From positions 1 through 64,000 of the forward strand of contig NZ_AQUR01000086.1 in NCBI RefSeq assembly GCF_000372525.1: a DNA stretch of 64,000 nt, in the 5' to 3' direction. Source of the stretch: Cupriavidus neocaledonicus. GTDB lineage: Bacteria; Pseudomonadota; Gammaproteobacteria; Burkholderiales; Burkholderiaceae. Both the position numbers and the translations under genes were made by a program. A model generated the notes under the pieces. That model searched no databases, was not told where the DNA came from, and saw only the letters and a list, made by a program, of their open reading frames with translations. Shown here piece after piece: positions 35,415 through 45,403 of this stretch (positions are counted from its first letter, which is position 1; each line of letters opens with the position of its first letter).

Positions 35415-36627
35415 GCGTGCCGTTGGTGCCGCCGAAACCGAAGTTGTTCTTCACCGCCACGTCGATCTTCATCTCGCGCGCCGTGTTGGCCGCGTAGTCC
35501 AGGTCGCACTCGGGATCCTGGTTGTCGAGGTTGATCGTCGGCGGCGAGACCTGGTGGTGCAGCGCCAGCACGGTGAAGACCGATTCCAGGCCACCGGCGC
35601 CGCCCAGCAGGTGGCCGGTCATCGACTTGGTCGAGTTCACCACCATCTTGTAGGCCTGGTCGCCGAAGGCGGCCTTGATCGCATCGGACTCGTTCTTGTC
35701 GCCCAGCGGCGTGGAGGTGCCGTGCGCGTTCAGGTAGTGCACCTGGTCGGCGTTGATGCCGGCATCCTTGAGCGCATTGACCATGCAGCGGCGCGGGCCG
35801 TCCATGTTCGGTGCGGTCATGTGGTAGGCGTCGCCGCTCATGCCAAAGCCGATCAGCTCGGCATAGATGCGGGCGCCGCGCGCCTTGGCCGACTCGTACT
35901 CTTCCAGCATCATCACGCCGGCGCCCTCGCCCAGCACGAAGCCGTCGCGGTCCTTGTCCCACGGGCGCGAGGCCGCTGCGGGATCATCGTTGCGCGTCGA
36001 CAGCGCGCGCGCCGCCGCGAAGCCGCCGATGCCCAGCGGCGACACGGTCGATTCGGCGCCGCCGGCCAGCATGGCATCGGCATCGCCGGCCTGGATCAGG
36101 CGGGCGGCCAGGCCGATGCTGTGCAGGCCGGTGGTGCACGCCGTCACGGCTGCCAGGTTCGGGCCCTTGATGCCGTGGATGATCGACAAGTGGCCGGCGA
36201 TCATGTTGATGATCGAGCCGGGCACGAAGAACGGCGAAATCCGGCGCGGACCCCGCTCGCTCAGCACGGCATGGGTATCCTCGATCATCGGCAGGCCGCC
36301 GATGCCCGAGCCGACCAGCACGCCGATGCGCTCGGCATTGGCCTCGGTCACTTCCAGGCCGCTGTCCTTGAGCGCCTGCGTCCCGGCCGCGATGCCGTAA
36401 TGGATGAACGTATCCATGTTGCGGGCTTCCTTGGCCGGGATGTAGTCCTCGGCATTGAAACCCTTCACCTCGCCGGCGAAGTGCACGGACAGCGCGGAGT
36501 GATCGAATTTGGTGATGGTGGCGATGCCGGACTTGCCGGCTACCAGGTTGGCCCAGCCTTCGGCAACCGTGTTTCCGACCGGAGACACAAGGCCAAGCCC
36601 AGTGACGACGACGCGACGACGGCTCAC
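35395..36627 (-). CDS. fabF: 3-oxoacyl-[ACP] synthase II
   Basis: Condenses malonyl-ACP with acyl-ACP in chain elongation and controls cis-vaccenate production. 410 residues, thiolase fold. The Cys-His-His active site is visible: Cys in [12 protein letters not shown], His in [11 protein letters not shown], His in the [12 protein letters not shown] segment, and the C-terminal [10 protein letters not shown] loop. ATG 36627. It ends the rpmF-plsX-fabHDG-acpP-fabF cluster. Confidence 0.97.
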   Translation of the reverse strand: MSRRRVVVTGLGLVSPVGNTVAEGWANLVAGKSGIATITKFDHSALSVHFAGEVKGFNAEDYIPAKEARNMDTFIHYGIAAGTQALKDSGLEVTEANAERIGVLVGSGIGGLPMIEDTHAVLSERGPRRISPFFVPGSIINMIAGHLSIIHGIKGPNLAAVTACTTGLHSIGLAARLIQAGDADAMLAGGAESTVSPLGIGGFAAARALSTRNDDPAAASRPWDKDRDGFVLGEGAGVMMLEEYESAKARGARIYAELIGFGMSGDAYHMTAPNMDGPRRCMVNALKDAGINADQVHYLNAHGTSTPLGDKNESDAIKAAFGDQAYKMVVNSTKSMTGHLLGGAGGLESVFTVLALHHQVSPPTINLDNQDPECDLDYAANTAREMKIDVAVKNNFGFGGTNGTLVFRRA

Positions 36628-36817
36628 TATGTTTTCCTACGGGTGCGTGAAACGGGAACGGAACGCGGAGTTGCCCGCCGCCGGCCCGGCGGGCCGCGCG
36701 GCGAAGCTCATTCCATTCTGCTTCTTCGAACAGACGAAAGCCACAGAAAACAGCGAGGCGCGGCCGCAACGGCCCGCCCACCTGCCTTCTGTGGCTCGGA
36801 ATGCAGAGACGACGGGC

Positions 36818-37057
36818 TTAGGCCTTGACGTGCGCGGTAGCGTAGTCGATAGCCTGTTGCACGGTCGTGATCTTTTCGGCTTCCTCATCAGGAATTTCCA
36901 TGCCGAATTCATCTTCCAACGCCATCACGAGTTCAACCGTGTCGAGCGAGTCCGCACCGAGATCGTTCACGAACGAGGATTCGTTCTTGATGTCTGCCTC
37001 GGCCACGCCAAGCTGTTCTGCCACGATTTTCTTGACGCGTTGTTCGATATTGTCCAT
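36818..37057 (-). CDS. acpP: acyl carrier protein
   Basis: Carries growing acyl chains on 4'-phosphopantetheine attached to Ser37 in the invariant DSLDTVEL motif. 79 residues, acidic, four-helix. ATG 37057 follows GGAGGG. It is preceded by fabG and followed by fabF 190 nt away, a gap without any visible gene. Confidence 0.98.
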
Positions 37058-37226
37058 GTAACCCTCCAGGGAAGTTCGACAAAAAGTGGGCGCATTTTAG
37101 CAGGTTTGGGACAACAGAAATGCTGCCTGCCAAGCTTTGCAAGAATCGCGCCCGATTGGTTCGGAAAACTACGACTTCCGGCGGCTTCTTCCGGCTTCTT
37201 GGCCGAAAAACGCAGCCGGAAAACCA

Positions 37227-37976
37227 TTAATTCATGTACATCCCGCCGTTCACATGCAGGGTGGTGCCGGTGATGTAGGCGGCTTGCGGACCGGCCAGGA
37301 AGGCGACCGCATTAGCGATATCCTCGGGCTGCCCCAGGCGGCCCAGCGGGATCTGCGTCTTGAGCGAAGCATGCTGCTCTTCGGACAGGGCCTTGGTCAT
37401 GTCGGTGTCGATAAAGCCCGGCGCAACACAGTTGACGGTCACATTGCGGCTGCCGATCTCGGCGGCCAGCGAACGGGTCATGCCGGCCACGCCGGCCTTG
37501 GCCGCGGAATAGTTCATCTGGCCGGGATTGCCGACCGAGCCCACCACCGAGGTGATGTTGATGATGCGGCCATGGCGCGCCTTCATCATCGGGCGCAGCA
37601 CCGCGCGCGACAGGCGGAACACCGAAGTCAGGTTGGTCTGGATCACGGCCAGCCAGTCCTCGTCCTTCATGCGCATCGCCAGCTGGTCCTGCGTGATGCC
37701 GGCATTGTTGACCAGCACGCCGATGCCGCCATGGCTCTTGACGATCTCGTCGATGAGTGCGTCGCAGGCCGCGGCGTCGTTGACGTTGAGCACGGCACCC
37801 TTGCCCTTCAGGCCTTCGGCGCCGAGGTAGTCGGTGATGCCGGCCGCGCCGGCTTCGCTGGTAGCGGTGCCGATCACGGTGGCGCCCTGCCGGGCCAGTT
37901 CCAGCGCGATGGCGCGGCCGATGCCGCGCGAGGCGCCGGTGACCAGCGCAACCTGGTTGTCGAGAAGTTTGGTCAT
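37227..37976 (-). CDS. fabG: 3-oxoacyl-[ACP] reductase
   Basis: NADPH-dependent reduction of 3-ketoacyl-ACP. 249 residues, short-chain dehydrogenase: Rossmann GASRGIGRAIAL near 15-26, NNAGIT near 88-93, catalytic Ser in ITSVVGSVG and Tyr/Lys in MNYSAAKAG, and the C-terminal GGMYMN. It is 16 nt downstream of fabD. Confidence 0.97.
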   Translation of the reverse strand: MTKLLDNQVALVTGASRGIGRAIALELARQGATVIGTATSEAGAAGITDYLGAEGLKGKGAVLNVNDAAACDALIDEIVKSHGGIGVLVNNAGITQDQLAMRMKDEDWLAVIQTNLTSVFRLSRAVLRPMMKARHGRIINITSVVGSVGNPGQMNYSAAKAGVAGMTRSLAAEIGSRNVTVNCVAPGFIDTDMTKALSEEQHASLKTQIPLGRLGQPEDIANAVAFLAGPQAAYITGTTLHVNGGMYMN

Positions 37977-37992
37977 GCGGTTGTCCTGTTGC

Positions 37993-38922
37993 TTACTTGA
38001 GCAGTGCCAGCGTGTCCTGCAGCGAGGCCGGATCGAAGATCGCGCCGCCGCTCAGGTTGCCGTCGATGCGCTTGGTCATGCCGGCCAGCACCTTGCCTGG
38101 ACCGCATTCGATCACATGGGTGATGCCTTCGGCGGCCATCTTCTGCACGCACTCGACCCAGCGCACCGGCGCCGCGGCCTGGCGCACCAGCGCATCCTTG
38201 ATCGCCGCCGGATCGTTGACGATGGCGACGTCGACGTTGTTCACCAGCGGAATCGATGGCGCCGCAAAAGCCAGGCCGGCCATGCGCTCGCGCAGGCGGT
38301 CGGAAGCGGGCTTGAGCAGCGACGAGTGGAACGGCGCCGACACCGGCAGCGGCAGCGCGCGCTTGGCGCCCTTGGCCTTGGCGATTTCACAGGCCTTCTC
38401 GACCGCGCCCTTGTGGCCGGCGATCACCACCTGCGACGGCGCGTTGAAGTTGACGGCCTCGACCACGCCCGCGGCCGACGCTTCGGCGCACGCGGCGCGC
38501 ACGTCGTCATCCGACAGGCCCAGGATCGCGGCCATGCCGCCCTCGCCCACCGGCACGGCTTCCTGCATGGCCTGCGCGCGGAAGCGCACCAGCGGCACGG
38601 CGTCGGCAAACGGGATCACGCCGGCGGCCACCAGCGCGGAGTACTCGCCCAGGCTGTGGCCGGCCACCAGCGCCGGCGCCGGGCCACCGGCATCGAGCCA
38701 GGCGCGGTAGATCGCCACCGCGGCGGTCAGCATCACCGGCTGCGTATTGGTGGTCAGGTTCAGTTCTTCGGCAGGGCCTTCGGCGATCAGGCGGCCGAGA
38801 TCCTGGCCGAGCGCGGCCGAGGCTTCTGCCACGGTGGCGCGCACCACGGCGTTGTCGGCGAAGGCATTGAGCATGCCGACCGACTGCGAACCCTGGCCGG
38901 GAAATACGAAAGCGAATTTCAT
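37993..38922 (-). CDS. fabD: malonyl-CoA:ACP transacylase
   Basis: Loads malonyl groups onto AcpP. 309 residues. The nucleophile elbow GHSLGEYSAL carries the active Ser, and the FPGQGSQ motif is at the N-terminus. The catalytic His is in the SAPFHSSLL segment. ATG 38922 lies 82 nt downstream of fabH. Confidence 0.96.
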   Translation of the reverse strand: MKFAFVFPGQGSQSVGMLNAFADNAVVRATVAEASAALGQDLGRLIAEGPAEELNLTTNTQPVMLTAAVAIYRAWLDAGGPAPALVAGHSLGEYSALVAAGVIPFADAVPLVRFRAQAMQEAVPVGEGGMAAILGLSDDDVRAACAEASAAGVVEAVNFNAPSQVVIAGHKGAVEKACEIAKAKGAKRALPLPVSAPFHSSLLKPASDRLRERMAGLAFAAPSIPLVNNVDVAIVNDPAAIKDALVRQAAAPVRWVECVQKMAAEGITHVIECGPGKVLAGMTKRIDGNLSGGAIFDPASLQDTLALLK

Positions 38923-39004
38923 CGGATGGAAACCCTAACAAGAAATCGGGGGCCGGCGCCGCGGCAGCTCGTGCCTGCGCGGCACGCCTGGCACCGGCCG
39001 CGTA

Positions 39005-39985
39005 TCACATGCGCAGCAGCACCGCGCCCCAGGTGAAGCCGCCGCCCACGCCTTCCATCAGCACGGTGTGGCCGGGACGGATGCGGCCGTCACGGACGGC
39101 GACGTCGAGCGCCAACGGGATCGAGGCGGCCGAGGTGTTGCCGTGCTCGTGCACGGTCGCGACCATGCGCTCGGCCGGCAGGCCGAGCTTCTTCGCCGTG
39201 CCCTGCATGATGCGGATATTGGCCTGGTGCGGAATCAGCCAGTCGACCTGGTCGGGCGACACGCTGGCGGCTTCCATGGCTTCGCGCGCCACCTTGTCGA
39301 GCACGTTGACGGCGAGCTTGAACACCGCCTGGCCGTCCATGTGCAGGAACGGGTTGCCGGTGATGTTGCCGCCGGCGACATTGCCCGGCACGCAAAGGAT
39401 GTCGACATGGCTGCCGTCCGAATGCATCGCGCTGGACAGGATGCCCGGTTCGTCGGACGCCGACAGCACCACCGCGCCGGCGCCGTCGCCAAACAACACG
39501 CAGGTGGTGCGGTCGTTGAAGTCGAGGATGCGCGAGAACACTTCGGTGCCGATCACCAGCACGTTGCGGTGCGAGCCGCTGCGGATGAACTTGTCGGCGG
39601 TGGCCAGCGCGTACACAAAGCCGGAGCACACCGCCTGCAGGTCGAAGGCCGGGCAGTGGTTGGTGATGCCCAGCTTTTCCTGCACGATGCAGGCGGTGCT
39701 GGGGAACACGAAGTCCGGCGTCGAGGTGGCGACGATGATCAGGTCGATGTCCTGGCGGTCGATGCCGGCGGCGGCGATGGCCTGCTCGGCAGCCTTGACC
39801 GCCAGCGTGCTGCTGGTCACATCGGGCTCGGCCCAGTGGCGCGCCGAGATGCCGCTGCGCGAGACGATCCACTCGTCGCTGGTCTCGATGCCCTTCTCGG
39901 CAAGCTGCGCGGCCAGCTCATGGTTGGTCACGCGCCGCGGAGGCAGGTAGCTCCCGGTACCGATGATTTTTGCGTACTTGGTCAT
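39005..39985 (-). CDS. fabH: 3-oxoacyl-[ACP] synthase III
   Basis: Starts fatty-acid synthesis by condensing acetyl-CoA with malonyl-ACP. 326 residues. Catalytic Cys in [12 protein letters not shown], His in [11 protein letters not shown] and Asn in [18 protein letters not shown] 39985 gives the usual [17 protein letters not shown] start; a longer frame is not supported. It is 52 nt past plsX. Confidence 0.97.
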   Translation of the reverse strand: MTKYAKIIGTGSYLPPRRVTNHELAAQLAEKGIETSDEWIVSRSGISARHWAEPDVTSSTLAVKAAEQAIAAAGIDRQDIDLIIVATSTPDFVFPSTACIVQEKLGITNHCPAFDLQAVCSGFVYALATADKFIRSGSHRNVLVIGTEVFSRILDFNDRTTCVLFGDGAGAVVLSASDEPGILSSAMHSDGSHVDILCVPGNVAGGNITGNPFLHMDGQAVFKLAVNVLDKVAREAMEAASVSPDQVDWLIPHQANIRIMQGTAKKLGLPAERMVATVHEHGNTSAASIPLALDVAVRDGRIRPGHTVLMEGVGGGFTWGAVLLRM

Positions 39986-40037
39986 GTATTGTCGGATCGT
40001 ATGGCCCGCCGGCACCCTCGACCGGCGCGCGTGGCGC

Positions 40038-41117
40038 TCAGGCGACGTGGGGGCTGGGATGCGCGCCAGGCGCCTCTGTCTCCGGGGCGGGCTGGGCACC
40101 GCCTGCGGCGCTGGATTTATCGGCAAAGGCCCGGGTGATGCGGGCGATCACGCCATTCTTGGCGGCATCATACCCGCGTTTGATGGCCCACTCAAAAGAA
40201 TGGGCATCGGCCGAGCCGTGGCTCTTGATCACCAGCCCGCGCAGGCCGAGCAGCGACGCGCCGTTGTAGCGCGCCGGGTCGAGCCGCTTGGCCAGGCGCG
40301 ACAGCACCGGCATGGCGACCGCGGCCAGCAGCTTGGTAAACCACGAGCGGGTGAATTCTTCCTTGATCATGCTGCCGATCATCTTGGCCAGGCCCTCGGT
40401 GCTCTTGAGCGCCACATTGCCGACGAAGCCGTCGCAGACCACGATGTCGGTAGTGCCCTTGAAGATGTCGTTGCCTTCCACGTTGCCGTAGAAGTTCAGC
40501 TCCGAGGCGCGCAGCAGTTCGCCGGCGCGCTTGACCACCTCGTTGCCCTTGATGACTTCCTCGCCGATGTTCAGCAGGCCCACCGTGGGGTGTTCCTTGT
40601 GGTCGACGACGGCCACCATGGCCTCGGCCATGCGCGCGAACTGCAGCAGGTGCTCGGGTTCGCAGTCGGCGTTGGCGCCGAGGTCCAGCACCGTGGTGCC
40701 CCAGCCCTGTTGGTTGGGGATGGTGGTGGCGATGGCGGGCCGCTCGATGCCTTCGAGCGTCTTCAGCACGTAGCGCGATACCGCCATCAGCGCGCCGGTA
40801 TTGCCGGCGGAGATGCAGGCACCCGCCAGGCCTTCCTTGACCTGGGTGACGGCAACGCGCATCGAGGAGTCGCGCTTCTTGCGCAGGGCCACCTCGACCG
40901 GGTCATCCATGGTGATGACCTCGGTGGCCTCGACGATGCTGACGCGCGGATGATCCAGCGCTTGCAGCTTCTTCAGCTGCGCCCGGATGGCGTCGGGCAA
41001 GCCGACCAGCACCATCTCGGCATCGTCGTGGCGGGAAAGAAAACTGATCGCCGCGGGCACCGTCACGGAAACTCCGTGATCGCCGCCCATGCAGTCGATA
41101 GCGATTTTGATCGTCAT
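40038..41117 (-). CDS. plsX: phosphate acyltransferase PlsX
   Basis: Makes acyl-phosphate from acyl-ACP for phospholipid synthesis. 359 residues. The N-terminal [13 protein letters not shown] motif, [13 protein letters not shown], and the [19 protein letters not shown] segment are intact. ATG 41117 is used. The C-terminal tail ([21 protein letters not shown] region) is a short low-complexity extension. A strong hairpin terminator separates it from rpmF. Confidence 0.96.
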   Translation of the reverse strand: MTIKIAIDCMGGDHGVSVTVPAAISFLSRHDDAEMVLVGLPDAIRAQLKKLQALDHPRVSIVEATEVITMDDPVEVALRKKRDSSMRVAVTQVKEGLAGACISAGNTGALMAVSRYVLKTLEGIERPAIATTIPNQQGWGTTVLDLGANADCEPEHLLQFARMAEAMVAVVDHKEHPTVGLLNIGEEVIKGNEVVKRAGELLRASELNFYGNVEGNDIFKGTTDIVVCDGFVGNVALKSTEGLAKMIGSMIKEEFTRSWFTKLLAAVAMPVLSRLAKRLDPARYNGASLLGLRGLVIKSHGSADAHSFEWAIKRGYDAAKNGVIARITRAFADKSSAAGGAQPAPETEAPGAHPSPHVA

Positions 41118-41180
41118 TGTTCCTGGTACGGATAGCGCGGCGGCGCACGCCACGCCCGGCGTGAATCCCGAGCGCCCAAC

Positions 41181-41211
41181 AAAAAAGCGGCAACGATCTT
41201 GCCGCTTTTTT
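41181..41211. terminator. strong hairpin between rpmF and plsX
   Basis: AAAAAAGCGGCAA (41181-41193), loop CGATC, TTGCCGCTTTTTT (41199-41211): T-tracts on both strands. In the minus direction it would end rpmF transcripts before plsX. Confidence 0.88.
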
Positions 41212-41282
41212 GTGTCTGACCGATTATTGTCCGACCCACAGGCATGCGCGAGCGAGACGCAACGTCACGCCTAGCGAAGCTA

Positions 41283-41462
41283 TCAGTCGTTCTTGGTCTT
41301 GATGACCTTGCGACCACGGTAGTAGCCGTTCGGGCTCACGTGGTGGCGCAGGTGGGTTTCGCCGGTGGTCGGCTCGACGGCCAGCGGCGCGGCCGACAGG
41401 TGGTCGTGCGAACGATGCATGCCGCGCTTGGACGGCGACTTCTTGTTCTGTTGAACAGCCAT
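41283..41462 (-). CDS. rpmF: 50S ribosomal protein L32
   Basis: 59 residues, basic: [20 protein letters not shown] at the start and [14 protein letters not shown] at the end, the standard L32 pattern. The zinc-type cysteines found in some L32s are absent, so this is the Cys-less form. ATG 41462 follows AAGGAG 6 nt upstream. yceD lies upstream and plsX downstream, as in most proteobacteria. Confidence 0.97.
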   Translation of the reverse strand: MAVQQNKKSPSKRGMHRSHDHLSAAPLAVEPTTGETHLRHHVSPNGYYRGRKVIKTKND

Positions 41463-41581
41463 GATGACTCCTTCGAGAATTTTTCAATATTAACACACGC
41501 ATCCCGCCCAAGGCGTAGCCGGGGCCCGGCCGGATGCTTCAGATTCACCTGCAAGACCCTGCAGGCCGCGCGCTGGCGGCT

Positions 41582-42172
41582 TCAGTGCCGGGTCTTCAGG
41601 CCGGCCAGCGCCGCGAAGGGCGAAGGCCGCTTTTCTTCCTCAGGCTCAGCTTCAGGCTGGGCCTCGCCGTCCGTTCCGGTCACGAGGCTATCGTGCACGG
41701 TCGGGCAGACGTCATGCTTGGGCGCCACCGGCAACGCCAGCAGCACTTCATCTTCTATCAGTTCCAGCAGCGAGAACCGCTTCGAGCCGGCGATCACGTC
41801 GACTTCGTCGTCGTCCATCGGCGCGGCGTCGGCCGCTTCCTCGCTTTCCACCACCTCGAAACGCGTCGCCGTGTCGATCGGCTGGGCATAAGGCGCCAGG
41901 CAGCGCTGGCAATCCAGCCACATCCGGCCCTGCACCGTCACGTCGAGAAACAGCCGCTGCGCCACCGGGGCGCCGGGCTCGGCCGCCTCTTCGCGCACGA
42001 AGCCGGTGGCCGTATAGGCGAAGGTCTCATCGGGTGCCGAGGCTGGCGCTTGCGCGGCGGTCTCGGCTAAGATGCGCGGCAAATCCCGCACCGCCACGTC
42101 GCCGGCCAGGCTTTCACCCTTTCGGCACATGGCGAAGAGGTCAAGCGCGCGCAGGTCGATCGGCTGGGTCAT
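41582..42172 (-). CDS. yceD: YceD-family (DUF177) protein
   Basis: 196 residues. The family signature is the C-rich strand RMWLDCQRCLAPYAQPID (about 78-95), with the second acidic half DDDEVDVIAGSKRFSLLELIEDEVLLALPVAP. YceD/DUF177 proteins sit beside rpmF and plsX and are linked to 23S rRNA accumulation in plants and bacteria. ATG 42172. The C-terminal tail is Glu/Pro-rich. Confidence 0.9.
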   Translation of the reverse strand: MTQPIDLRALDLFAMCRKGESLAGDVAVRDLPRILAETAAQAPASAPDETFAYTATGFVREEAAEPGAPVAQRLFLDVTVQGRMWLDCQRCLAPYAQPIDTATRFEVVESEEAADAAPMDDDEVDVIAGSKRFSLLELIEDEVLLALPVAPKHDVCPTVHDSLVTGTDGEAQPEAEPEEEKRPSPFAALAGLKTRH

Positions 42173-42375
42173 GTGCGTGGCTCCTGTCGCAAATCAATGA
42201 CGGATCAGCCACATTCCTCACCCGACGGAATGCGTGGACTGCGGGCCGCGCACATTGGCGGCACTGCGCCCGGGTGCGGATGCGGCTAAACGCGCGATTA
42301 TACGGTGTAAACCTAGCTGAGGTCAAAGGCCTTGCTCCGGAAGCCACACGGCTTCCAGCCCTGATTCTATTACTT

Positions 42376-42975
42376 ATGTCTCCAGACCCACGCCCCCGGC
42401 TGATCCTCGGCTCCGGCTCGCCCTACCGCCGCGAACTGCTGGAGCGGCTGCGCATTCCCTTCGAAGTCGCGGTGCCGGACATCGACGAAACCCCGCTGGC
42501 CGGCGAAGCGCCCGAGGCCACGGCGCTGCGGCTGTCGCAGCGCAAGGCCGAGGCCATCGCCGCCCGCCACCCCGGCGCGCTGGTGATCGGCTCCGACCAG
42601 GTGCTGACGCTGGACGGCGCCCAGATGGGCAAGCCCGGCACCCACGACAACGCGGTGGCGCAATTGCGTCGCATGCGCGGGCGCACCGCCACCTTCCACT
42701 CGGCGCTGTGCCTGCTGGACTCGCGCACCGGCACCGCGCAACTGGCCGACGTGCAGACCCGCGTGACGCTGCGCGACCTGACCGACGCCGAAATCGAGAC
42801 CTACCTGCAGCTGGAGCGCCCCTACGACGTGGCCGGCAGTGCCAAGTCCGAGGGACTCGGCATCACGCTGCTGGCGCGGGTCGAGTCCGACGATCCCACC
42901 GCGCTGGTCGGCCTGCCGCTGATCGCGCTGACCGGCATGCTGCGCCAGGCCGGCTACCCTCTCCTTTGCGCATGA
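42376..42975 (+). CDS. maf: Maf-like nucleotide pyrophosphatase (YceF type)
   Basis: Hydrolyses non-canonical nucleotides such as 7-methyl-GTP to prevent misincorporation. 199 residues. Family motifs: LILGSGSPYRRELL at the N-terminus, DIDETPLAGE, IGSDQVLTLDG (the S-D-Q-V/T-V region), KPG and YLQLERPYDVAGSAKSEGLG. ATG 42376. The next gene starts 25 nt later. It is divergent from yceD, which is a common location for yceF. Confidence 0.92.
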   Translation: MSPDPRPRLILGSGSPYRRELLERLRIPFEVAVPDIDETPLAGEAPEATALRLSQRKAEAIAARHPGALVIGSDQVLTLDGAQMGKPGTHDNAVAQLRRMRGRTATFHSALCLLDSRTGTAQLADVQTRVTLRDLTDAEIETYLQLERPYDVAGSAKSEGLGITLLARVESDDPTALVGLPLIALTGMLRQAGYPLLCA

Positions 42976-43000
42976 ACCGCATCCACCCCACCCACCCACG

Positions 43001-43732
43001 ATGAGCGGCACCCTCTACCTGATTCCCAATACCCTCGGCAAGCGCGACGAAGCCGACCCGCTGGCCGACGTGATCCCGGCTGGCGTGCAGCAGGTCGCGG
43101 CCGGGCTGGACTACCTCGTCGCCGAGAACGCCAAGACCGCGCGCGCCTTCCTGAAAAAGCTGGGTGAAACCACGCCGCTGGCGCGCCCGATCCAGCAGAT
43201 CGAGATCCAGGAACTGAATGTCAATACGCGCGCCGACGCCCTGGCGGCGCTGCTGGCGCCGCTGCGGGCCGGACGCGACGGCGGCCTGCTGTCGGAGGCC
43301 GGCGTGCCGGCGGTGGCCGACCCCGGCGCCGACCTGGTGCGGCTGGCGCATGCGCGCGGCATCCGCGTGCGGCCACTGGTGGGGCCCAGCTCGATCCTGC
43401 TGGCGGTGATGGGCTCGGGCCTGAACGGCCAGAGCTTTGCCTTCAATGGCTACCTGCCGGTCGATGCCAACGAGCGCGCGCAGCGGCTGCGCGAGCTGGA
43501 ACAGCGCTCGCGCAAGTCCAGCCAGACCCAGGTCTTCATCGAAACGCCGTACCGCAACGGCGCGCTGCTGGAGGCCATGCGCCAGCACTGCGCCGGCACC
43601 ACGCTGCTGTCCGTGGCGGTCGACCTGACCCTGCCCGGCGAGACCATCGTCACGCTGCCGCTGTCTGACTGGCGCCCAGAGCGAATCGCGCTGCACAAGC
43701 GCCCGGCAATCTTCTCGCTGCTCGCCCTCTAG
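43001..43732 (+). CDS. tetrapyrrole-methylase-type SAM-dependent methyltransferase
   Basis: 243 residues, with a class III (corrin/porphyrin) methylase fold related to RsmI. Motifs: TLYLIPNTLG at the N-terminus, GLLSEAGVPAVADPGADLV and VGPSSILLAVMGSGLN in the SAM-binding region, and FIETPYRN. The substrate is not clear; RsmI acts on 16S rRNA C1402, but this is a shorter, divergent member. ATG 43001. It is probably co-transcribed with maf. Confidence 0.85.
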   Translation: MSGTLYLIPNTLGKRDEADPLADVIPAGVQQVAAGLDYLVAENAKTARAFLKKLGETTPLARPIQQIEIQELNVNTRADALAALLAPLRAGRDGGLLSEAGVPAVADPGADLVRLAHARGIRVRPLVGPSSILLAVMGSGLNGQSFAFNGYLPVDANERAQRLRELEQRSRKSSQTQVFIETPYRNGALLEAMRQHCAGTTLLSVAVDLTLPGETIVTLPLSDWRPERIALHKRPAIFSLLAL

Positions 43733-43756
43733 GGCAAACAAGCGGACGGAAAATGA

Positions 43757-43782
43757 CAAAGGGGGCGCTCGCGCCCCCTTTG
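43757..43782. terminator. bidirectional terminator, methyltransferase / sppA
   Basis: CAAAGGGGGCGC, loop TC, GCGCCCCCTTTG, between convergent genes. Confidence 0.8.
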
Positions 43783-43805
43783 TTCACTCGCTGCCGCGCC
43801 CGGCT

Positions 43806-44981
43806 TCAGCGCATGCCCTGCATGCCGGTGCTCCACAGCATGGTCTTCATCGCAGCGGTGCCCACGGCCGCGCCAAAGCGCTTGGCCACGCGTTCGGCAA
43901 TGTTCTCCTTGACCGTGTAGTCGACGATATCCTCGGCCTTGAACAGGTCGCGCGCCACGTACTCGGCACTGCCCAGGCCGTCGGCCAGCCCCAGCGCGAC
44001 ACTGCGTTCGCCCGACCAGAACAGCCCCGAGAACAGCTCCGGGTCGTCCTTGAGCCGGTCGCCACGGCCTTCCTTGACCACGTCGATGAACTGCTCGTGG
44101 ATCTGCTTGAGCATGGCTTCGGCAAAGGCCTTCTGCTTCGGCACCTGCGGCGAGAACGGGTCGAGCATGCCCTTGTTGGCGCCCGAGGTGTAGAGCCGGC
44201 GCTCGACGCCCAGCTTGTCCATCAGACCGGTAAACCCAAAGCCGTCCATCAGCACGCCGATCGAGCCGACGATGCTGGCCTTGTCGACATAAATTTTGTC
44301 GGCCGCCGCCGCCACGTAATAGCCGCCGGAAGCACAGATTTCCTCGACCACCACATACAGCGGCTTGGACGGGTAGAGGCCCCGCAGGCGGTGGATCTCG
44401 TCGTTGATGATGCCGGCCTGCACCGGCGAGCCGCCGGGGGAATTGATTTTCAGGATCACGCCGGCGGCATTGCTGTCGGCAAAGGCCGCCTGCAGCGAGG
44501 CGTTGATCGCTTCGGCGCTGGCCGGCGTGCCGGCGGCGATTTCGCCTTCCAGCGTGACCATCGCGGTGTGCCGGCCCGAGGCGCTGATGGCGCCGTCACC
44601 CTTGAAGTCGAACACCGCAAACAGGATCAGCGCCAGCAGGCCGAGGCTGACCAGGCGGAAGAAAATACGCCAGCGCCGCGCCGCGCGCTGCTCGCGCAGC
44701 GAGGCGGTCAACACCTTTTCCAGCACATCGCGTTCCCAGCCGCCGCCCACCTGCCCGCTGCTGGTGGCGCCGGCCAGGCGCGCCTTGCGTTCGCGCGCTT
44801 CACGCCGCGCGGCGTCATCGCCCGCGCGAAGTTCGTCATCCAGCGGGAAATCGGCACGCGGCGCGGTCACCAGGCGCTCGGACTCGGGCGCGGCCGACCC
44901 GCCCTCTGCGGCGGGCTTGCGCTGGTCCGGCTGCCCCGGTTCGTTGGGCGCGTCCGAATCCGGTTTCTGTTGTTCTGTCAT
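43806..44981 (-). CDS. sppA: signal peptide peptidase SppA-type S49 protease
   Basis: Cleaves leftover signal peptides in the membrane. 391 residues: a long hydrophilic N-terminus (1 to about 100, Asp/Glu/Arg-rich), one helix (about 108-124, LVSLGLLALILFAVFDF), and an S49 domain. The nucleophile Ser is in EEICASGGYYVAAAADKI; the Lys of the dyad is expected about 50 residues further on (in the LMDKLGVERRLYTSGANKG part). The small 36-kDa-type form lacks the N-terminal duplicate of E. coli SppA. ATG 44981. Confidence 0.92.
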   Translation of the reverse strand: MTEQQKPDSDAPNEPGQPDQRKPAAEGGSAAPESERLVTAPRADFPLDDELRAGDDAARREARERKARLAGATSSGQVGGGWERDVLEKVLTASLREQRAARRWRIFFRLVSLGLLALILFAVFDFKGDGAISASGRHTAMVTLEGEIAAGTPASAEAINASLQAAFADSNAAGVILKINSPGGSPVQAGIINDEIHRLRGLYPSKPLYVVVEEICASGGYYVAAAADKIYVDKASIVGSIGVLMDGFGFTGLMDKLGVERRLYTSGANKGMLDPFSPQVPKQKAFAEAMLKQIHEQFIDVVKEGRGDRLKDDPELFSGLFWSGERSVALGLADGLGSAEYVARDLFKAEDIVDYTVKENIAERVAKRFGAAVGTAAMKTMLWSTGMQGMR

Positions 44982-45004
44982 GCAAATCGCTCGTGGAAAT
45001 CCAT

Positions 45005-45403
45005 TCAGGCGCCGCCGCAAGGCTCGGGCGCGCGGTACGGCGCCCGTGGCAGCCAGTAGACCTGGCCATCGCGTTCTTCGACCTGCAGCTTGGCCAGCGC
45101 AGCGCCGCGGCAAGGACCGCCAACGCACTCGCCGCTATCCGGCGCGTACACCGCGCCATGAGTGGCGCACATCAAGTATAGGCCCGAGGCATCGAAGAAC
45201 CGGCCCTCCTGCCAGTCCAGCTCCATCGGCACGTGCGCGCACTGGTTCAGATAGGCATGCGCAACGCCATCGAAGCGCACCACAAAGGCGCCGATCTCGC
45301 GCCGGTCGAGCGCCACCGAGAAGCGCACGCCGAGCCCGCCCTCCTGCAATGCATCGGCGGCACACAGCCGCACCGGCGCCTGGCCCGAGGCTGCGTCAGG
45401 CAT
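45005..45403 (-). CDS. Rieske [2Fe-2S] protein
   Basis: 132 residues. A Rieske cluster site is complete: CAHVPMELDW supplies Cys-x-His, and LMCATHGAVY supplies Cys-x2-His. This soluble, small type resembles NirD/ferredoxin-like Rieske subunits. No oxygenase is nearby, so the partner is unknown. Start GTG/ATG near 45403; it overlaps the phosphatase gene by 8 nt and lies 23 nt before sppA. Confidence 0.85.
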   Translation of the reverse strand: MPDAASGQAPVRLCAADALQEGGLGVRFSVALDRREIGAFVVRFDGVAHAYLNQCAHVPMELDWQEGRFFDASGLYLMCATHGAVYAPDSGECVGGPCRGAALAKLQVEERDGQVYWLPRAPYRAPEPCGGA

